The notes under the pieces were generated by a model, which ran no database searches, was not told where the DNA came from, and saw only the letters and a list, made by a program, of their open reading frames with translations. Made by a program: the position numbers and the translations under genes. This document shows, piece by piece, positions 8,207-16,803 of a DNA stretch of 64,000 bases (position 1 is its first letter; every line of letters starts with the position of its first letter). The stretch comes from Thermodesulfobacteriota bacterium (GTDB lineage: Bacteria > Desulfobacterota > Thermodesulfobacteria > Thermodesulfobacteriales > Thermodesulfobacteriaceae): the NCBI GenBank assembly GCA_013153525.1, contig JAADEG010000048.1, positions 1 through 64,000 of the forward strand, in the 5' to 3' direction.

Positions 8207-9931
8207 ATGAAAAATAAGCAGGTTGCAGACATATTTAACAAGGTCGCTGCACTACTTGAAATAAAAGGAGAAAATCCTTACAGAGTAAGGGCTTATCAAA
8301 GAGCTGCTCAGGTTATAGAGGCTCTTACCACGGATGTTGAAGAGCTTGCAAAACAAGGAAGACTTTCAAAACTACCTGGTATAGGTGCAGATCTCGCTCA
8401 AAAAATAAAGGAAATCCTGAGAACAGGAACTTTGTCTCTTTACGAAGAACTTAAAAAAGAGGTGCCTCCTCACCTCCTTACCTTTCTTGAAATTCCAGGG
8501 CTTGGACCAAAAAAAGTAAAAGCCATATACGAAAAACTCGGAATAACCTCTATAGAAGAACTTGAAGAGGCTTGTAAAAAACACAAAATCGCAAAACTTC
8601 CTGGTTTTGGATGGAAAACAGAACAAAACATACTAAAAGGAATAAAACTTTTTAGAGAAAAAACAGGTAGAAAACCACTTGGAGAGATTTTACCACTTGC
8701 AGAAGAGGTCGTCAGGATTTTAACTGAGACATCACCTGTTGAACAAATAGCAATAGCAGGTAGTCTTAGAAGAAGAAAAGAGACAGTAAAAGACATAGAC
8801 ATCCTTATTACTTCTACGAGACCACACGATGTCATGAAGCGAATCGTTGAGCTTGAATTCGTTGAAGAGGTTATAGCCTTTGGAGAAACTAAGACGAGTG
8901 TAAGACTTAGACCAGGGATTCAGATGGATGTAAGGGTGGTTGAACCTGACAGTTGGGGAGCAGCTCTTGCATACTTTACTGGTTCTAAGGCTCACAACAT
9001 AAGGGTAAGAGAACTCGCTCTTGAAAAAGGCTTGAAAATAAACGAATACGGAGTTTTTAAAGGTGACAAAAAAATAGCTGGAAAAACAGAAGAAGAGGTT
9101 TACGAAGCTGTTGGACTTCCTTTTATTCCTCCAGAATTAAGAGAGGACAGGGGAGAAATAGAGGCTGGTTTGAAAGGCGAGCTTCCAAAGCTCGTAGAAT
9201 ACGACGAAATAAAAGGTGACGGACATGTTCATTCTAAGTACAGTGACGGAACTGCAAGCCTTGAAGAGATTATGCAAAAGGCAGAAGCACTTGGTTTGTC
9301 TTGGGTTGCGGTGTGTGATCACTCTCAAAGCTTAAAAGTAGCTGGTGGAGTTCCAATAAAAGACCTCTTTGAAAAAAAGAGAAGAATAGAAGAATTAAAC
9401 AAAAGATCAAAAAGGGTTAAGCTTATTTTTGGTTCAGAGGTGGATATTTTGTCTGACGGAAGTCTTGACTATCCTGACGATGTGCTAAAAGAAATAGAAT
9501 TCGTAATTGCAGCGATACACACAGGATTTCAGCAATCAGAAGAACAAATAACTAACAGAATACTTTCGGCTTTGAGGCATCCTTTTGTTCACGCTATTGC
9601 TCATCCAACTGGAAGAGTTATAGGAGAAAGAGATGCTTACGAATTAAACCTGACCAAGATATTTGAAGAGGCTAAAAAGTACGGAAAAGCTCTTGAAATA
9701 AACGCTTATTACAAGAGGCTTGACCTTAACGACATTAACGCAAGAGCAGCAAAGGAAAGAGGAATTCCTCTTATAATAGGTACGGATACCCACTTTATAG
9801 ATCAACTTGAATACATTGGTTTTGGAGTAGCAGTTGCAAGAAGAGCCTGGTGTGAGGCAAAAGACATATTAAACACCCTTAATTACGAAGAATTTAAAGC
9901 CTGGTTGGAAAAGGTAAGAAATCAAAGTTGA
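8207..9931 (+). CDS. polX: DNA polymerase/3'-5' exonuclease PolX
   Basis: A family X DNA polymerase that fills short gaps in base-excision repair. Helix-hairpin-helix elements (LPGIGADLAQKI near 54 and IPGLGPKKVKAI near 97) bind DNA. The nucleotidyltransferase core has GSLRRRKETVKDIDIL with D196 and D198, and a third acidic residue in MDVRVVE. A C-terminal PHP domain starts at about 335 with GHVHS (H340, H342) and continues through CDHSQS, SEVDI, AIHT, AHPTG and GTDTHF, giving the Mn-dependent 3'-5' exonuclease. Length 574 is standard. Its TGA stop overlaps the TTG start of the UvrA-like gene, so the two are co-translated. Confidence 0.96.
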   Translation: MKNKQVADIFNKVAALLEIKGENPYRVRAYQRAAQVIEALTTDVEELAKQGRLSKLPGIGADLAQKIKEILRTGTLSLYEELKKEVPPHLLTFLEIPGLGPKKVKAIYEKLGITSIEELEEACKKHKIAKLPGFGWKTEQNILKGIKLFREKTGRKPLGEILPLAEEVVRILTETSPVEQIAIAGSLRRRKETVKDIDILITSTRPHDVMKRIVELEFVEEVIAFGETKTSVRLRPGIQMDVRVVEPDSWGAALAYFTGSKAHNIRVRELALEKGLKINEYGVFKGDKKIAGKTEEEVYEAVGLPFIPPELREDRGEIEAGLKGELPKLVEYDEIKGDGHVHSKYSDGTASLEEIMQKAEALGLSWVAVCDHSQSLKVAGGVPIKDLFEKKRRIEELNKRSKRVKLIFGSEVDILSDGSLDYPDDVLKEIEFVIAAIHTGFQQSEEQITNRILSALRHPFVHAIAHPTGRVIGERDAYELNLTKIFEEAKKYGKALEINAYYKRLDLNDINARAAKERGIPLIIGTDTHFIDQLEYIGFGVAVARRAWCEAKDILNTLNYEEFKAWLEKVRNQS

Positions 9932-12183
9932 ATTACATAGAAGTAAAGCACATTCAAACTAACAATCTAAAAGACATAAACATAAAAGTTCCTTTAAAGT
10001 CTTTTATCGTAGTAGTTGGACCTTCTGGTTCAGGAAAAACCTCGTTAGTAGTTGATACTCTTGCAGAGGAAGGAAAAAAGAGACTTCTTCAGGTTTTAAA
10101 TCCTGGAGAAATCTGGGAACTTCCCAAACACAAAGCCGAATTTATTACGAGTTTGCCTCCGGTAATTCTCGTTTCCCAGGGTTCAACCTTTTGGCATCCC
10201 TATAAAAGCGTGGCAGAGGTAATAGGAATAGTTTCGTTTTTACAGTTTTTGTTTTTTCGTTATGGTGAGTATTATTGTTTAAAGTGTAAGTCCTACACTC
10301 GCATCTCCAGTATAGACGATGTTTGCTCCTGGTTTCACTCTTTAAAAGACGGTACAAAGTTTTACTTTCTCGTTCCTATAAAAAGCAGTTTAAAAGGACT
10401 GGAGTATCTTTTGTCTCAAGGTTTTACTAAGTACTTTTTTGACGACCAAGAAGTTGACCTCTCAGAAGAAGAACCACCTAAGAACTTTAAAAAGATTTAC
10501 CTTGTTTTAGACAGAATGGTAAAGTATTCAGACGAAGAAGCAAGACTTCTTGAAAACATAAGACTTGCTCTTAGTCTCGGAGCTGGTGTTATAGGTTTTA
10601 GGTTTTTGGATGGAAGAGAAAAATTTTTAAGTATTCGTCCGGTTTGTAATACTTGTGGTGAATCCTTGTGGATTGATTGGCAAAGGTGTAAGGAGTGCAG
10701 TGGTTTGGGTTACAAAGAAAAAAATCCTTGTAAAAAGTGCAAAGGGCTTAAGCTTGAAGAGAGCGTTCTTTTGTCAAAGGTCTTTTCTTTAACTTTTGAA
10801 GAGCTTTTAAAAAAGAGCGTAAAGGAATTTTTGGAGTTGATAAAAACTGATGTTTTGGAAGGTGTTTACAAAAACAGGCTTTGCAGAGTTCTTGATTTTC
10901 TGGTAGAATTTGGGGCAGAGAACTTAAAACTCTTTGAGCCTATGTTTGGTCTTACTTCAGGAGAAAAAAAGTTGCTTGAACTTGCTCAGGTATTTTCTCT
11001 TGATCTAAGAGGATGCGTCTTTATATTTGACGAGCCTGCAATGGGAATGACGATTTCCAGAAGAAAACAGCTGTTTAAGAAGTTAGCAGAGCTTAAAACC
11101 TCTGACAATACCGTAATATTAATTGAGCACGATCCTTTAGCACTGGAATTTGCAGACTACATAATTGAGCTTGGTCCTTCTGCAGGTATTCACGGTGGAT
11201 ACCTCGTTTTTGCAGGAAGTAAAGAAGAATTTCTAAATTCTAACACTCAAACCTCAAATTTTTTAAAAGGAGAAAGGCGGTTTTTAAAGACTCGCTCTAA
11301 TTCTAAAAAGTTGTTAGAGTTTTCGGACTTTAAGGTGCTGGAAAAAGGAATTAATGTGTTTTATCCAGTAGATGCCGAGGGTTTAAAGGCTTTTGAAGTT
11401 CTTAGGCAGGATTTAAAAGAAAAAGGAGCAATTATTGCTAAACAGTTTTTAACACTTCAGAGAAACGAGCCAGTTGCGAGTTATTCAGGTTTGTGGGACG
11501 GAATAAGGGAATTTTTAATTCACCTTCCGTCTGCAAGGGCAAAGGGTTTAAAAACAGGACACTTCAGTTTTTTTACTAAACAAGGAGCCTGTCCTGAGTG
11601 TAAAGGTAAAGGAAAAGTAACTTTAAAGTTTAACGGAACTAAGACAGAGGTGTTGTGCACGAGTTGTATGGGATACGGTTTAAATAAAGAGGTTCTTGAG
11701 CTTGAATTTAAGGGATTTAAAGTTTTTGAATTACTTGAGATGACAGTAGAAGAAATTTTGCAAGTTTTTCAAAATGTTTACAAAGTAAAAGAGCAGGCTG
11801 TTAATGTGTGTGAACTTGGTCTGGGGTACTTAAAACTTTCTCAAAGGATTAACACTCTTTCCTGGGGTGAAAAGCTTAGACTTGCTATTGCAAGGCACCT
11901 TTCAAAAAAACAAAAGAGCAATATAATTTTGCTGGAGCATCCATTTCAAGGTCTGCACTTCGTTGACATAGAAAAATTTTATAAATGGATGAAAAAACTA
12001 ATTCAAGAGGGAAAAACTCTGATTATTTTGGAGACATCACCTATAGCTCTTGTTATTGCAGATTGGATAATTCAAGGAGAAAAGGATAATATAATGTGTA
12101 TGAGTTTTGAAGATTGGTTTAAAAAACTTGCTCCAGAAGAAATCCACTTTTACGCGAGACTAATTTTGGGGAGGGAGGTATGA
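9928..12183 (+). CDS. UvrA-like ABC ATPase with degenerate second nucleotide-binding domain
   Basis: Similar to excinuclease subunit UvrA in domain order and zinc-finger pattern but only 751 residues against about 940. The first ATPase half is intact: Walker A GPSGSGKTS (31-39), signature LTSGE (342-346), Walker B with D368-E369, and switch H401. The second half is not: no Walker A is recognisable where one is expected (around 455-475), the signature reads LSWGE (644-648), the Walker B Asp-Glu has become E670-H671, and the switch His is T703. CxxC pairs remain (CLKC, CNTC...CKEC...CKKC, CPEC...CTSC). The start is TTG in a 4-base overlap with polX. It may bind or signal DNA damage rather than replace UvrA; function is inferred. 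Confidence 0.8.
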   Translation: MNYIEVKHIQTNNLKDINIKVPLKSFIVVVGPSGSGKTSLVVDTLAEEGKKRLLQVLNPGEIWELPKHKAEFITSLPPVILVSQGSTFWHPYKSVAEVIGIVSFLQFLFFRYGEYYCLKCKSYTRISSIDDVCSWFHSLKDGTKFYFLVPIKSSLKGLEYLLSQGFTKYFFDDQEVDLSEEEPPKNFKKIYLVLDRMVKYSDEEARLLENIRLALSLGAGVIGFRFLDGREKFLSIRPVCNTCGESLWIDWQRCKECSGLGYKEKNPCKKCKGLKLEESVLLSKVFSLTFEELLKKSVKEFLELIKTDVLEGVYKNRLCRVLDFLVEFGAENLKLFEPMFGLTSGEKKLLELAQVFSLDLRGCVFIFDEPAMGMTISRRKQLFKKLAELKTSDNTVILIEHDPLALEFADYIIELGPSAGIHGGYLVFAGSKEEFLNSNTQTSNFLKGERRFLKTRSNSKKLLEFSDFKVLEKGINVFYPVDAEGLKAFEVLRQDLKEKGAIIAKQFLTLQRNEPVASYSGLWDGIREFLIHLPSARAKGLKTGHFSFFTKQGACPECKGKGKVTLKFNGTKTEVLCTSCMGYGLNKEVLELEFKGFKVFELLEMTVEEILQVFQNVYKVKEQAVNVCELGLGYLKLSQRINTLSWGEKLRLAIARHLSKKQKSNIILLEHPFQGLHFVDIEKFYKWMKKLIQEGKTLIILETSPIALVIADWIIQGEKDNIMCMSFEDWFKKLAPEEIHFYARLILGREV

Positions 12184-13184
12184 GAGAGTTAATAGGAGGA
12201 GTTATTATAGCGGTGATTCTTGCTTTTTTGGAATACAAAGGAATCTTCTGGAATCCTTCAAAGGCTATGTGTTTAACTTGTAAAAATCTTATAATTTTAA
12301 ACCTGTTATTTATTTCTGGTGCTTTTTTTTCTGCGAATTTGTTTAGAAGTTTTGCCATAAGAATTCCAAGGGCAAGGGAATTCGTAAAGGCTATAATAGG
12401 TGGTATTTTAATGGGTATAGGATGCGTAATAGCTCTTGAAGGAAACATTTCTGGTGGAGTTTTGTCTTTTGCAGGGATGTCTGCAGGTGGTCTTTTAATT
12501 TTGGCAGGGCTTGTTATAGGAATGTACTTTGGTGTAGTTTTTGAGATAAAAGAGCTTGAAAAGTATCCTTCTACTGGTGGAGTTCAGATTCGCGTACCAA
12601 AGTTGAATTATCTTCTTGCTTTGGTTGCCTTAGGGATAATTTGGCTTCTCGTAGGGAAACACTACATGTTTGCAGTATTTGCACTTCTTGGAGCTGTTTT
12701 TGGAGCATCCAGGTGGTGCATGTTTAATGCTTTTAAAGAGCCTTTTATGTCTGAAAAAGTTAGTGCGTCTTTGGGTTTAATAGCGTGTTTGCTCGTTTTA
12801 ACTGGAATTACTGCGGTGTTGAAGTTTAAAGGCGTGGTTCCAAAAGACTTTGGAGTTTTTGCAAACCTGGGTATAGGTGGATTTGTTGGAGGATTGCTTT
12901 TTGGCTTAGGTATGGGAGTTGCAGGTGGTGGCGTGGAATCCGTGCTCTGGAGAACAGGAGAAGGAGACTTAAAATTTTTAATAGCAGGAGTAAGTTTCGT
13001 AGGTGTAGTTTCTGCTGGAGGTTATCTTGTAAAAAAGTCTTTAATTCCAGGAGAAAAGTTGTTTTTACCAAAACTCGTTGGGTATCCTGGAGGAGTAGCT
13101 ATATTTCTTGCAATTCCTTTGCTCTGGCTTTTAATCGTTTTGTGGAACAAAAAGACGAAGAGGCTGATAAAAAGGTACTTTTAA
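12180..13184 (+). CDS. YeeE/YedE family sulfur-compound transporter
   Basis: A hydrophobic protein of 334 residues with about nine membrane segments. The two halves carry the family elements GIGCVIALEGN (C82) and ASRWCMFNAFKE (C180), and GMGVAGGGVES where many relatives have another cysteine. Family members such as TsuA import thiosulfate by passing it along cysteines; YedE relatives are linked to selenium or sulfur transfer. An extra C31-x2-C34 pair near the N-terminus is unusual. The ATG overlaps the stop of the UvrA-like gene (ATGA). The presence of selA elsewhere in the window makes a selenium role possible but unproven. Confidence 0.8.
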   Translation: MRELIGGVIIAVILAFLEYKGIFWNPSKAMCLTCKNLIILNLLFISGAFFSANLFRSFAIRIPRAREFVKAIIGGILMGIGCVIALEGNISGGVLSFAGMSAGGLLILAGLVIGMYFGVVFEIKELEKYPSTGGVQIRVPKLNYLLALVALGIIWLLVGKHYMFAVFALLGAVFGASRWCMFNAFKEPFMSEKVSASLGLIACLLVLTGITAVLKFKGVVPKDFGVFANLGIGGFVGGLLFGLGMGVAGGGVESVLWRTGEGDLKFLIAGVSFVGVVSAGGYLVKKSLIPGEKLFLPKLVGYPGGVAIFLAIPLLWLLIVLWNKKTKRLIKRYF

Positions 13185-13756
13185 TTTTTTAATGCGTTTA
13201 AAACCTCTTTTTTCAAGGTAGAAATTGGTTTTTCTGAAGAAAAGGTTTTGTGAGCAAGTTTTGCTTTTTTTTCAATAGGGATTTGTTTTGTTTTAAGTTT
13301 TAAAAGATACGGAGCAGTTTCTCCTCTCTCTAAAATGCGTTTTTCTTGAGTTGCTTCACTACACCACACTACCCAAACCTCGTCAAATTCCTTATCCCAA
13401 TTTACTTCAAACAACAAAGGAACCTCTACGAATACGACCTTTTCTCCTTTTTCTTCACATTCCTTTAAAAACCTGTTTAACTCTGCTTTTACTAAAGGAT
13501 GCAAAATTTCCTCAAGCTTTTTTCTCTTTGCGTCGTCTTCTGTTATGAGTTTTAAAATTTTTAATAAATCAGGCTTTGTAAGGGAAAAAACATCTTCTCC
13601 AAGCAATTCCTTTGCTCTTTTTTGAACATCCTCTCGTTGATAGAGTTTTTTTACCACTTGATCACAGGAAAAAGTTTTAAAACCAAGATCCTTTAAAATG
13701 TTTAAAAGCGTTGTTTTACCAGTTGCAATTCCACCTGTAATAGCGATTTTTTTCAC
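13181..13756 (-). CDS. coaE: Dephospho-CoA kinase
   Basis: Phosphorylates the 3'-hydroxyl of the ribose in dephospho-CoA, the last step of coenzyme A synthesis in the cytoplasm. The P-loop GGIATGKTT is at residues 7-15; the DQVVKKLY and HPLVKAEL segments and the VEVPLLFE stretch are typical of CoaE. Length 191 is normal. The start is GTG with AAGGAG 8 bases upstream, and it overlaps the stop of the pseudouridine synthase gene (GTGA). It ends in a 4-base convergent overlap with the YeeE gene. Confidence 0.94.
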   Translation of the reverse strand: MKKIAITGGIATGKTTLLNILKDLGFKTFSCDQVVKKLYQREDVQKRAKELLGEDVFSLTKPDLLKILKLITEDDAKRKKLEEILHPLVKAELNRFLKECEEKGEKVVFVEVPLLFEVNWDKEFDEVWVVWCSEATQEKRILERGETAPYLLKLKTKQIPIEKKAKLAHKTFSSEKPISTLKKEVLNALKN

Positions 13757-14688
13757 TTCTTTTTCTCCTTTAAGAGCTTTCTTAATTCTTCTAAGTAGGT
13801 TTTAAAGTCTTCTGGAAACGGCGCTTCAAAGTTTAAAGTTTCTTTTTTTACTGGATGGGTAAAGGTTATTTTTCCTGCGTGTAGCATTAATCTTGGAGCC
13901 TTTGGTAGATCGTGTTTAAGCCCTCCATATACTGGATCACCGAGAATTGGATGTCCTAAAAAGGACATGTGTACTCTTAATTGATGGGTTCTTCCAGTAA
14001 GGGGTTTTAGCTCAACCAGACTTGCTTTGTAGAGGTTCTCTATCACTTGGTATTCTGTGATTGCTTCCCTTCCTTGGGGTAAAACAGCCATCTTTTTTCT
14101 GTGAACAGGATGTCTGCCTATAAAAGTCTCAATTTTCCCTTTTTTTCTTTCAAAAGTTTTATAGACTATGGCAAAGTATGTTTTTTTTATTAGTCTGTTT
14201 TTAAATGCCTCTGAGAGGTTTTTGTGAGCTTGATCGTTTTTAGCAACGAGCATTATTCCAGATGTATCCTTGTCCAGCCTGTGAACTATACCTGGTCTAA
14301 GTTTTCCTCCTATACCAGATAGATTTTTAAGCCTTTTTACGAGTCCGTGTACCAAAGTGTCTTCGTAGTGTCCTGGAGCAGGATGTACTACAACACCAGG
14401 AGGTTTGTTTATAACTGCAATGTGTTCGTCTTCAAAAAGTATGTCAAAAGGTACATCACTTGGAGATATGTCTATTTCTTTTTCAGGAGGTATTTCTACT
14501 AAAACGATGTCTTTGTTTTTTACTTTGTAACTACTTTTACTTTTTTTGCCGTTTACTAAAATTTTTCCTTCTTCAATCAAACTTTTTATTCTACTTCTAC
14601 TGAGTTCGTTAATTTTTTCTTTTAAAAACACATCTAATCTTTTTCCTGCGTCTTCTGGTTCTACGCAAAAGGTATATTTTTTTTCCAT
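13753..14688 (-). CDS. RluA/RluD family 23S rRNA pseudouridine synthase
   Basis: Isomerises specific uridines in large-subunit rRNA to pseudouridine. An N-terminal S4 domain (RLDVFLKEKINELSRSRIKS) is followed by the catalytic domain with GIVHRLDKDTSGIM, whose Asp is the nucleophile. The S4 domain and size favour RluD. I chose the ATG at 14688 (311 residues): AGAGGT lies in front, and it begins 10 bases after the upstream gene ends, whereas the longer frame to 14745 would overlap that gene by 47 bases. The target site cannot be told from sequence alone. Confidence 0.93.
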   Translation of the reverse strand: MEKKYTFCVEPEDAGKRLDVFLKEKINELSRSRIKSLIEEGKILVNGKKSKSSYKVKNKDIVLVEIPPEKEIDISPSDVPFDILFEDEHIAVINKPPGVVVHPAPGHYEDTLVHGLVKRLKNLSGIGGKLRPGIVHRLDKDTSGIMLVAKNDQAHKNLSEAFKNRLIKKTYFAIVYKTFERKKGKIETFIGRHPVHRKKMAVLPQGREAITEYQVIENLYKASLVELKPLTGRTHQLRVHMSFLGHPILGDPVYGGLKHDLPKAPRLMLHAGKITFTHPVKKETLNFEAPFPEDFKTYLEELRKLLKEKKK

Positions 14689-14698
14689 GTAAGACCTC

Positions 14699-15463
14699 TT
14701 ACTTTTTGGTTTGAAGGTAAATACAAGAAGCAAAAGCCTTTTCACAGGTAAACAGGACGAGGAGGTAAGCCGTAAAAAAACTCGTTGCGAGTATCATGTA
14801 CATTACGAGAATTTGATAAACCACTGCTGTTAAAGGATCTGCTCCAGCTATTATCATTCCAGCTGTAATTCCAGGAATAAAAACTATTCCTGCAGACTTA
14901 AGACTATTGTACTTTGGAATCAAAGAGGCTTCAACAGCAGGTTTAATGCATTCTTTAAGAGCCTGTTTTAAAGTTGCACCAAGTGCGACTTTTGCCTCAA
15001 CTTCGTCTTTTCTGTTAAAAGACTCGGCTACCAATCTATCGTAAGCAAGACTTAGACTACTTACCGAGTTTCCAAGAACGAGTCCCCAAAGAGTTAGTAC
15101 TTCTCTAAGAGTGTTGTGTATTGCTCCGATTAGTAAAAGAGGAACAAAAACAAGGGCAGTAGAAATAAATAAGGAAAGAAAACACACTTTTAGTGCGTAA
15201 AGTTTTGAGGCTTTTATCTTAAGTCTTTCAGCACCTATAAACGCTGCAGCACCAGTCATAATGCTAAGCAAAAGGATTAGCCAATACCAGCTTTTAAGAG
15301 AAAAGACGAACTTAAGAGTAAAGCCAAGTAAAAGAAGCTGAAAACTACACCTTAAACTCGTAAAAAATACCTCTTTTTCTTGTCCTAAGTTTTCTTTTTG
15401 TGAAACTGCAATTATAAAGAGAATTAGGATATAAGCGAGAAGTATTTGAACGATAGGATTCAT
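14699..15463 (-). CDS. FetB/YbbM-type ABC transporter permease (UPF0014)
   Basis: An integral membrane protein of 254 residues with about seven helices. The central LWGLVLGNSVSSLSLAYDRL, ALGATLKQAL and GIVFIPGITAGMIIAGADPL blocks are characteristic of the YbbM/FetB family, which in E. coli forms a putative iron exporter with the ATPase FetA. No ATPase gene lies next to it, so the partner must be elsewhere or this copy works alone. It is first in a minus-strand run with rluD-like and coaE, behind an extended -10 close to its ATG. Confidence 0.82.
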   Translation of the reverse strand: MNPIVQILLAYILILFIIAVSQKENLGQEKEVFFTSLRCSFQLLLLGFTLKFVFSLKSWYWLILLLSIMTGAAAFIGAERLKIKASKLYALKVCFLSLFISTALVFVPLLLIGAIHNTLREVLTLWGLVLGNSVSSLSLAYDRLVAESFNRKDEVEAKVALGATLKQALKECIKPAVEASLIPKYNSLKSAGIVFIPGITAGMIIAGADPLTAVVYQILVMYMILATSFFTAYLLVLFTCEKAFASCIYLQTKK

Positions 15464-15472
15464 CAGGTTTTT

Positions 15473-15481
15473 ATATTACCA
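15473..15481 (-). promoter_or_regulatory. Extended -10 promoter for the fetB-like gene
   Basis: On the minus strand TGG-TAATAT ends 9 bases before the ATG at 15463, with no Shine-Dalgarno between. The same TTTATGGTAATATAAAAA block precedes ubiA at 34309, which supports it being a real promoter class. Confidence 0.5.
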
Positions 15482-15573
15482 TAAAACACCGATTTAAAAA
15501 GAGCGTCGTAAAATCTTTATTTGAAGTAAATTTTTGGGAATTTTAAGTAACTTCTCTTGTTTTTTTCTAAATT

Positions 15574-15579
15574 TATAAT
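15574..15579 (+). promoter_or_regulatory. -10 box 6 bases before the IMPase-Nudix start
   Basis: A perfect TATAAT ends 6 bases before the ATG at 15586 and no Shine-Dalgarno is present. Transcription would start at or next to the AUG. The -35 region is weak (CTTCTC at 15551). Confidence 0.45.
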
Positions 15580-15585
15580 ATTTTT

Positions 15586-16803
15586 ATGGGCATGAGTAAA
15601 AAAACCGAAAACCTTTTGGAAAAGGTAATAGAGCTCGTAAGAGAAGTTGGTGAATTTTTAAAAGAGAAGTTTAGGACAGGAGTTGAGGTAGAGCACAAGG
15701 ATGTAATAGACCTCGTTACCAGTGCAGATCTTGGGTCTGAAGAGAGATTAAAAAAGGGGCTTACAGAAATCACTCCTGAGATACCTGTTGTAGCAGAAGA
15801 AAGTTTTAACAACCAAGTACCTAAGGGAGAGTATTGGCTCGTTGATCCTCTTGACGGTACTACCAATTTTGCACACGGATTGCCCTGGTTTGCGATTTCT
15901 GTTGCACTTATGCAAGGAGAGTCTCCTGTTTTAGGAGTTATATACAATCCTGTAGTGAACGAGTTGTTTTTTGCAGAAAAAGGTTCTGGAGCTTACTTAA
16001 ATTATGAGAAAATTCGTGTCTCTGATCAGGGGAAGCTTATAGATTCTTTACTTTGTACAGGTTTTCCAGTTTCTAAGATTTTAAAAGAACCTGACAAGTT
16101 TATACCGTTGTTTAAAGAGTTTATGACGAAGTGTCAGGGAGTGAGAAGGTTTGGTTCTGCAGCCCTTGACCTTGCTTATGTTGCGTGTGGAAAGTACGAA
16201 GGATTTTGGGAGGCATATCTTAAACCCTGGGATACTGCTGCAGGATTTTTGTTAGTTGAAGAGGCAGGTGGAAAAGTTACTGATTATTACGGAAATTCTT
16301 ATAATCCTTTTAAAAATACTATAGTTGCTTCAAATGGAAAAATTCACGAAGAAATGATTAAACTTACTTCAAGGTATCATCCTGAAACAGGGAAACCTTT
16401 TAGAAATCCTTTTCCAACTGTTGATATTATTATAGAACTTGAAGACAGAAAGATCGTTTTAATTTACAGAAAAAATCCACCTCACGGATGGGCAATCCCA
16501 GGTGGTTTTGTTGATTACGGAGAAACTCTTGAACAGGCAGCAATAAGAGAGGCAAAGGAAGAAACCTCTCTTGATGTAGAGCTCGTTGGACTGCTTGGAT
16601 GTTACTCGGATCCAAATAGGGATCCAAGATTTCACACGGTTACTACTGTATTTGTTGCAAAGGCAAAAGGTGAACCAAGAGGACAAGACGACGCAAAAGT
16701 GGCAAAAGCATTTAAAATAAACGAAATACCTTGGAATGAGCTCGTTTTTGATCACGCAAAAATTCTTAAAGATTACTTAAAGTGGAGAGGTTATGAATCT
16801 TAG
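15586..16803 (+). CDS. Inositol monophosphatase-Nudix hydrolase fusion
   Basis: Two enzymes in one chain of 405 residues. Residues 1 to about 260 are an inositol monophosphatase-like Mg-dependent phosphatase: VAEES, then [10 protein letters not shown] with D87 and D90, and WDTAAG with D216. From about 270 a Nudix hydrolase follows, with a Nudix box running G307 to about L329 and R321-E322-x2-E325-E326 as the metal site; the Gly late in the box is Ser. The join is [13 protein letters not shown]. The first half may act on inositol phosphate, fructose-1,6-bisphosphate or NADP-like substrates; the second on ADP-ribose-like compounds. An alternative ATG lies at 15592. It overlaps the next gene by 11 bases. 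Confidence 0.9.
   Translation: MGMSKKTENLLEKVIELVREVGEFLKEKFRTGVEVEHKDVIDLVTSADLGSEERLKKGLTEITPEIPVVAEESFNNQVPKGEYWLVDPLDGTTNFAHGLPWFAISVALMQGESPVLGVIYNPVVNELFFAEKGSGAYLNYEKIRVSDQGKLIDSLLCTGFPVSKILKEPDKFIPLFKEFMTKCQGVRRFGSAALDLAYVACGKYEGFWEAYLKPWDTAAGFLLVEEAGGKVTDYYGNSYNPFKNTIVASNGKIHEEMIKLTSRYHPETGKPFRNPFPTVDIIIELEDRKIVLIYRKNPPHGWAIPGGFVDYGETLEQAAIREAKEETSLDVELVGLLGCYSDPNRDPRFHTVTTVFVAKAKGEPRGQDDAKVAKAFKINEIPWNELVFDHAKILKDYLKWRGYES

Noticed and set aside
8470-8835. 121-residue open frame antisense to polX
   Set aside because: A shadow of polX codon bias; no ribosome site or recognisable domain.
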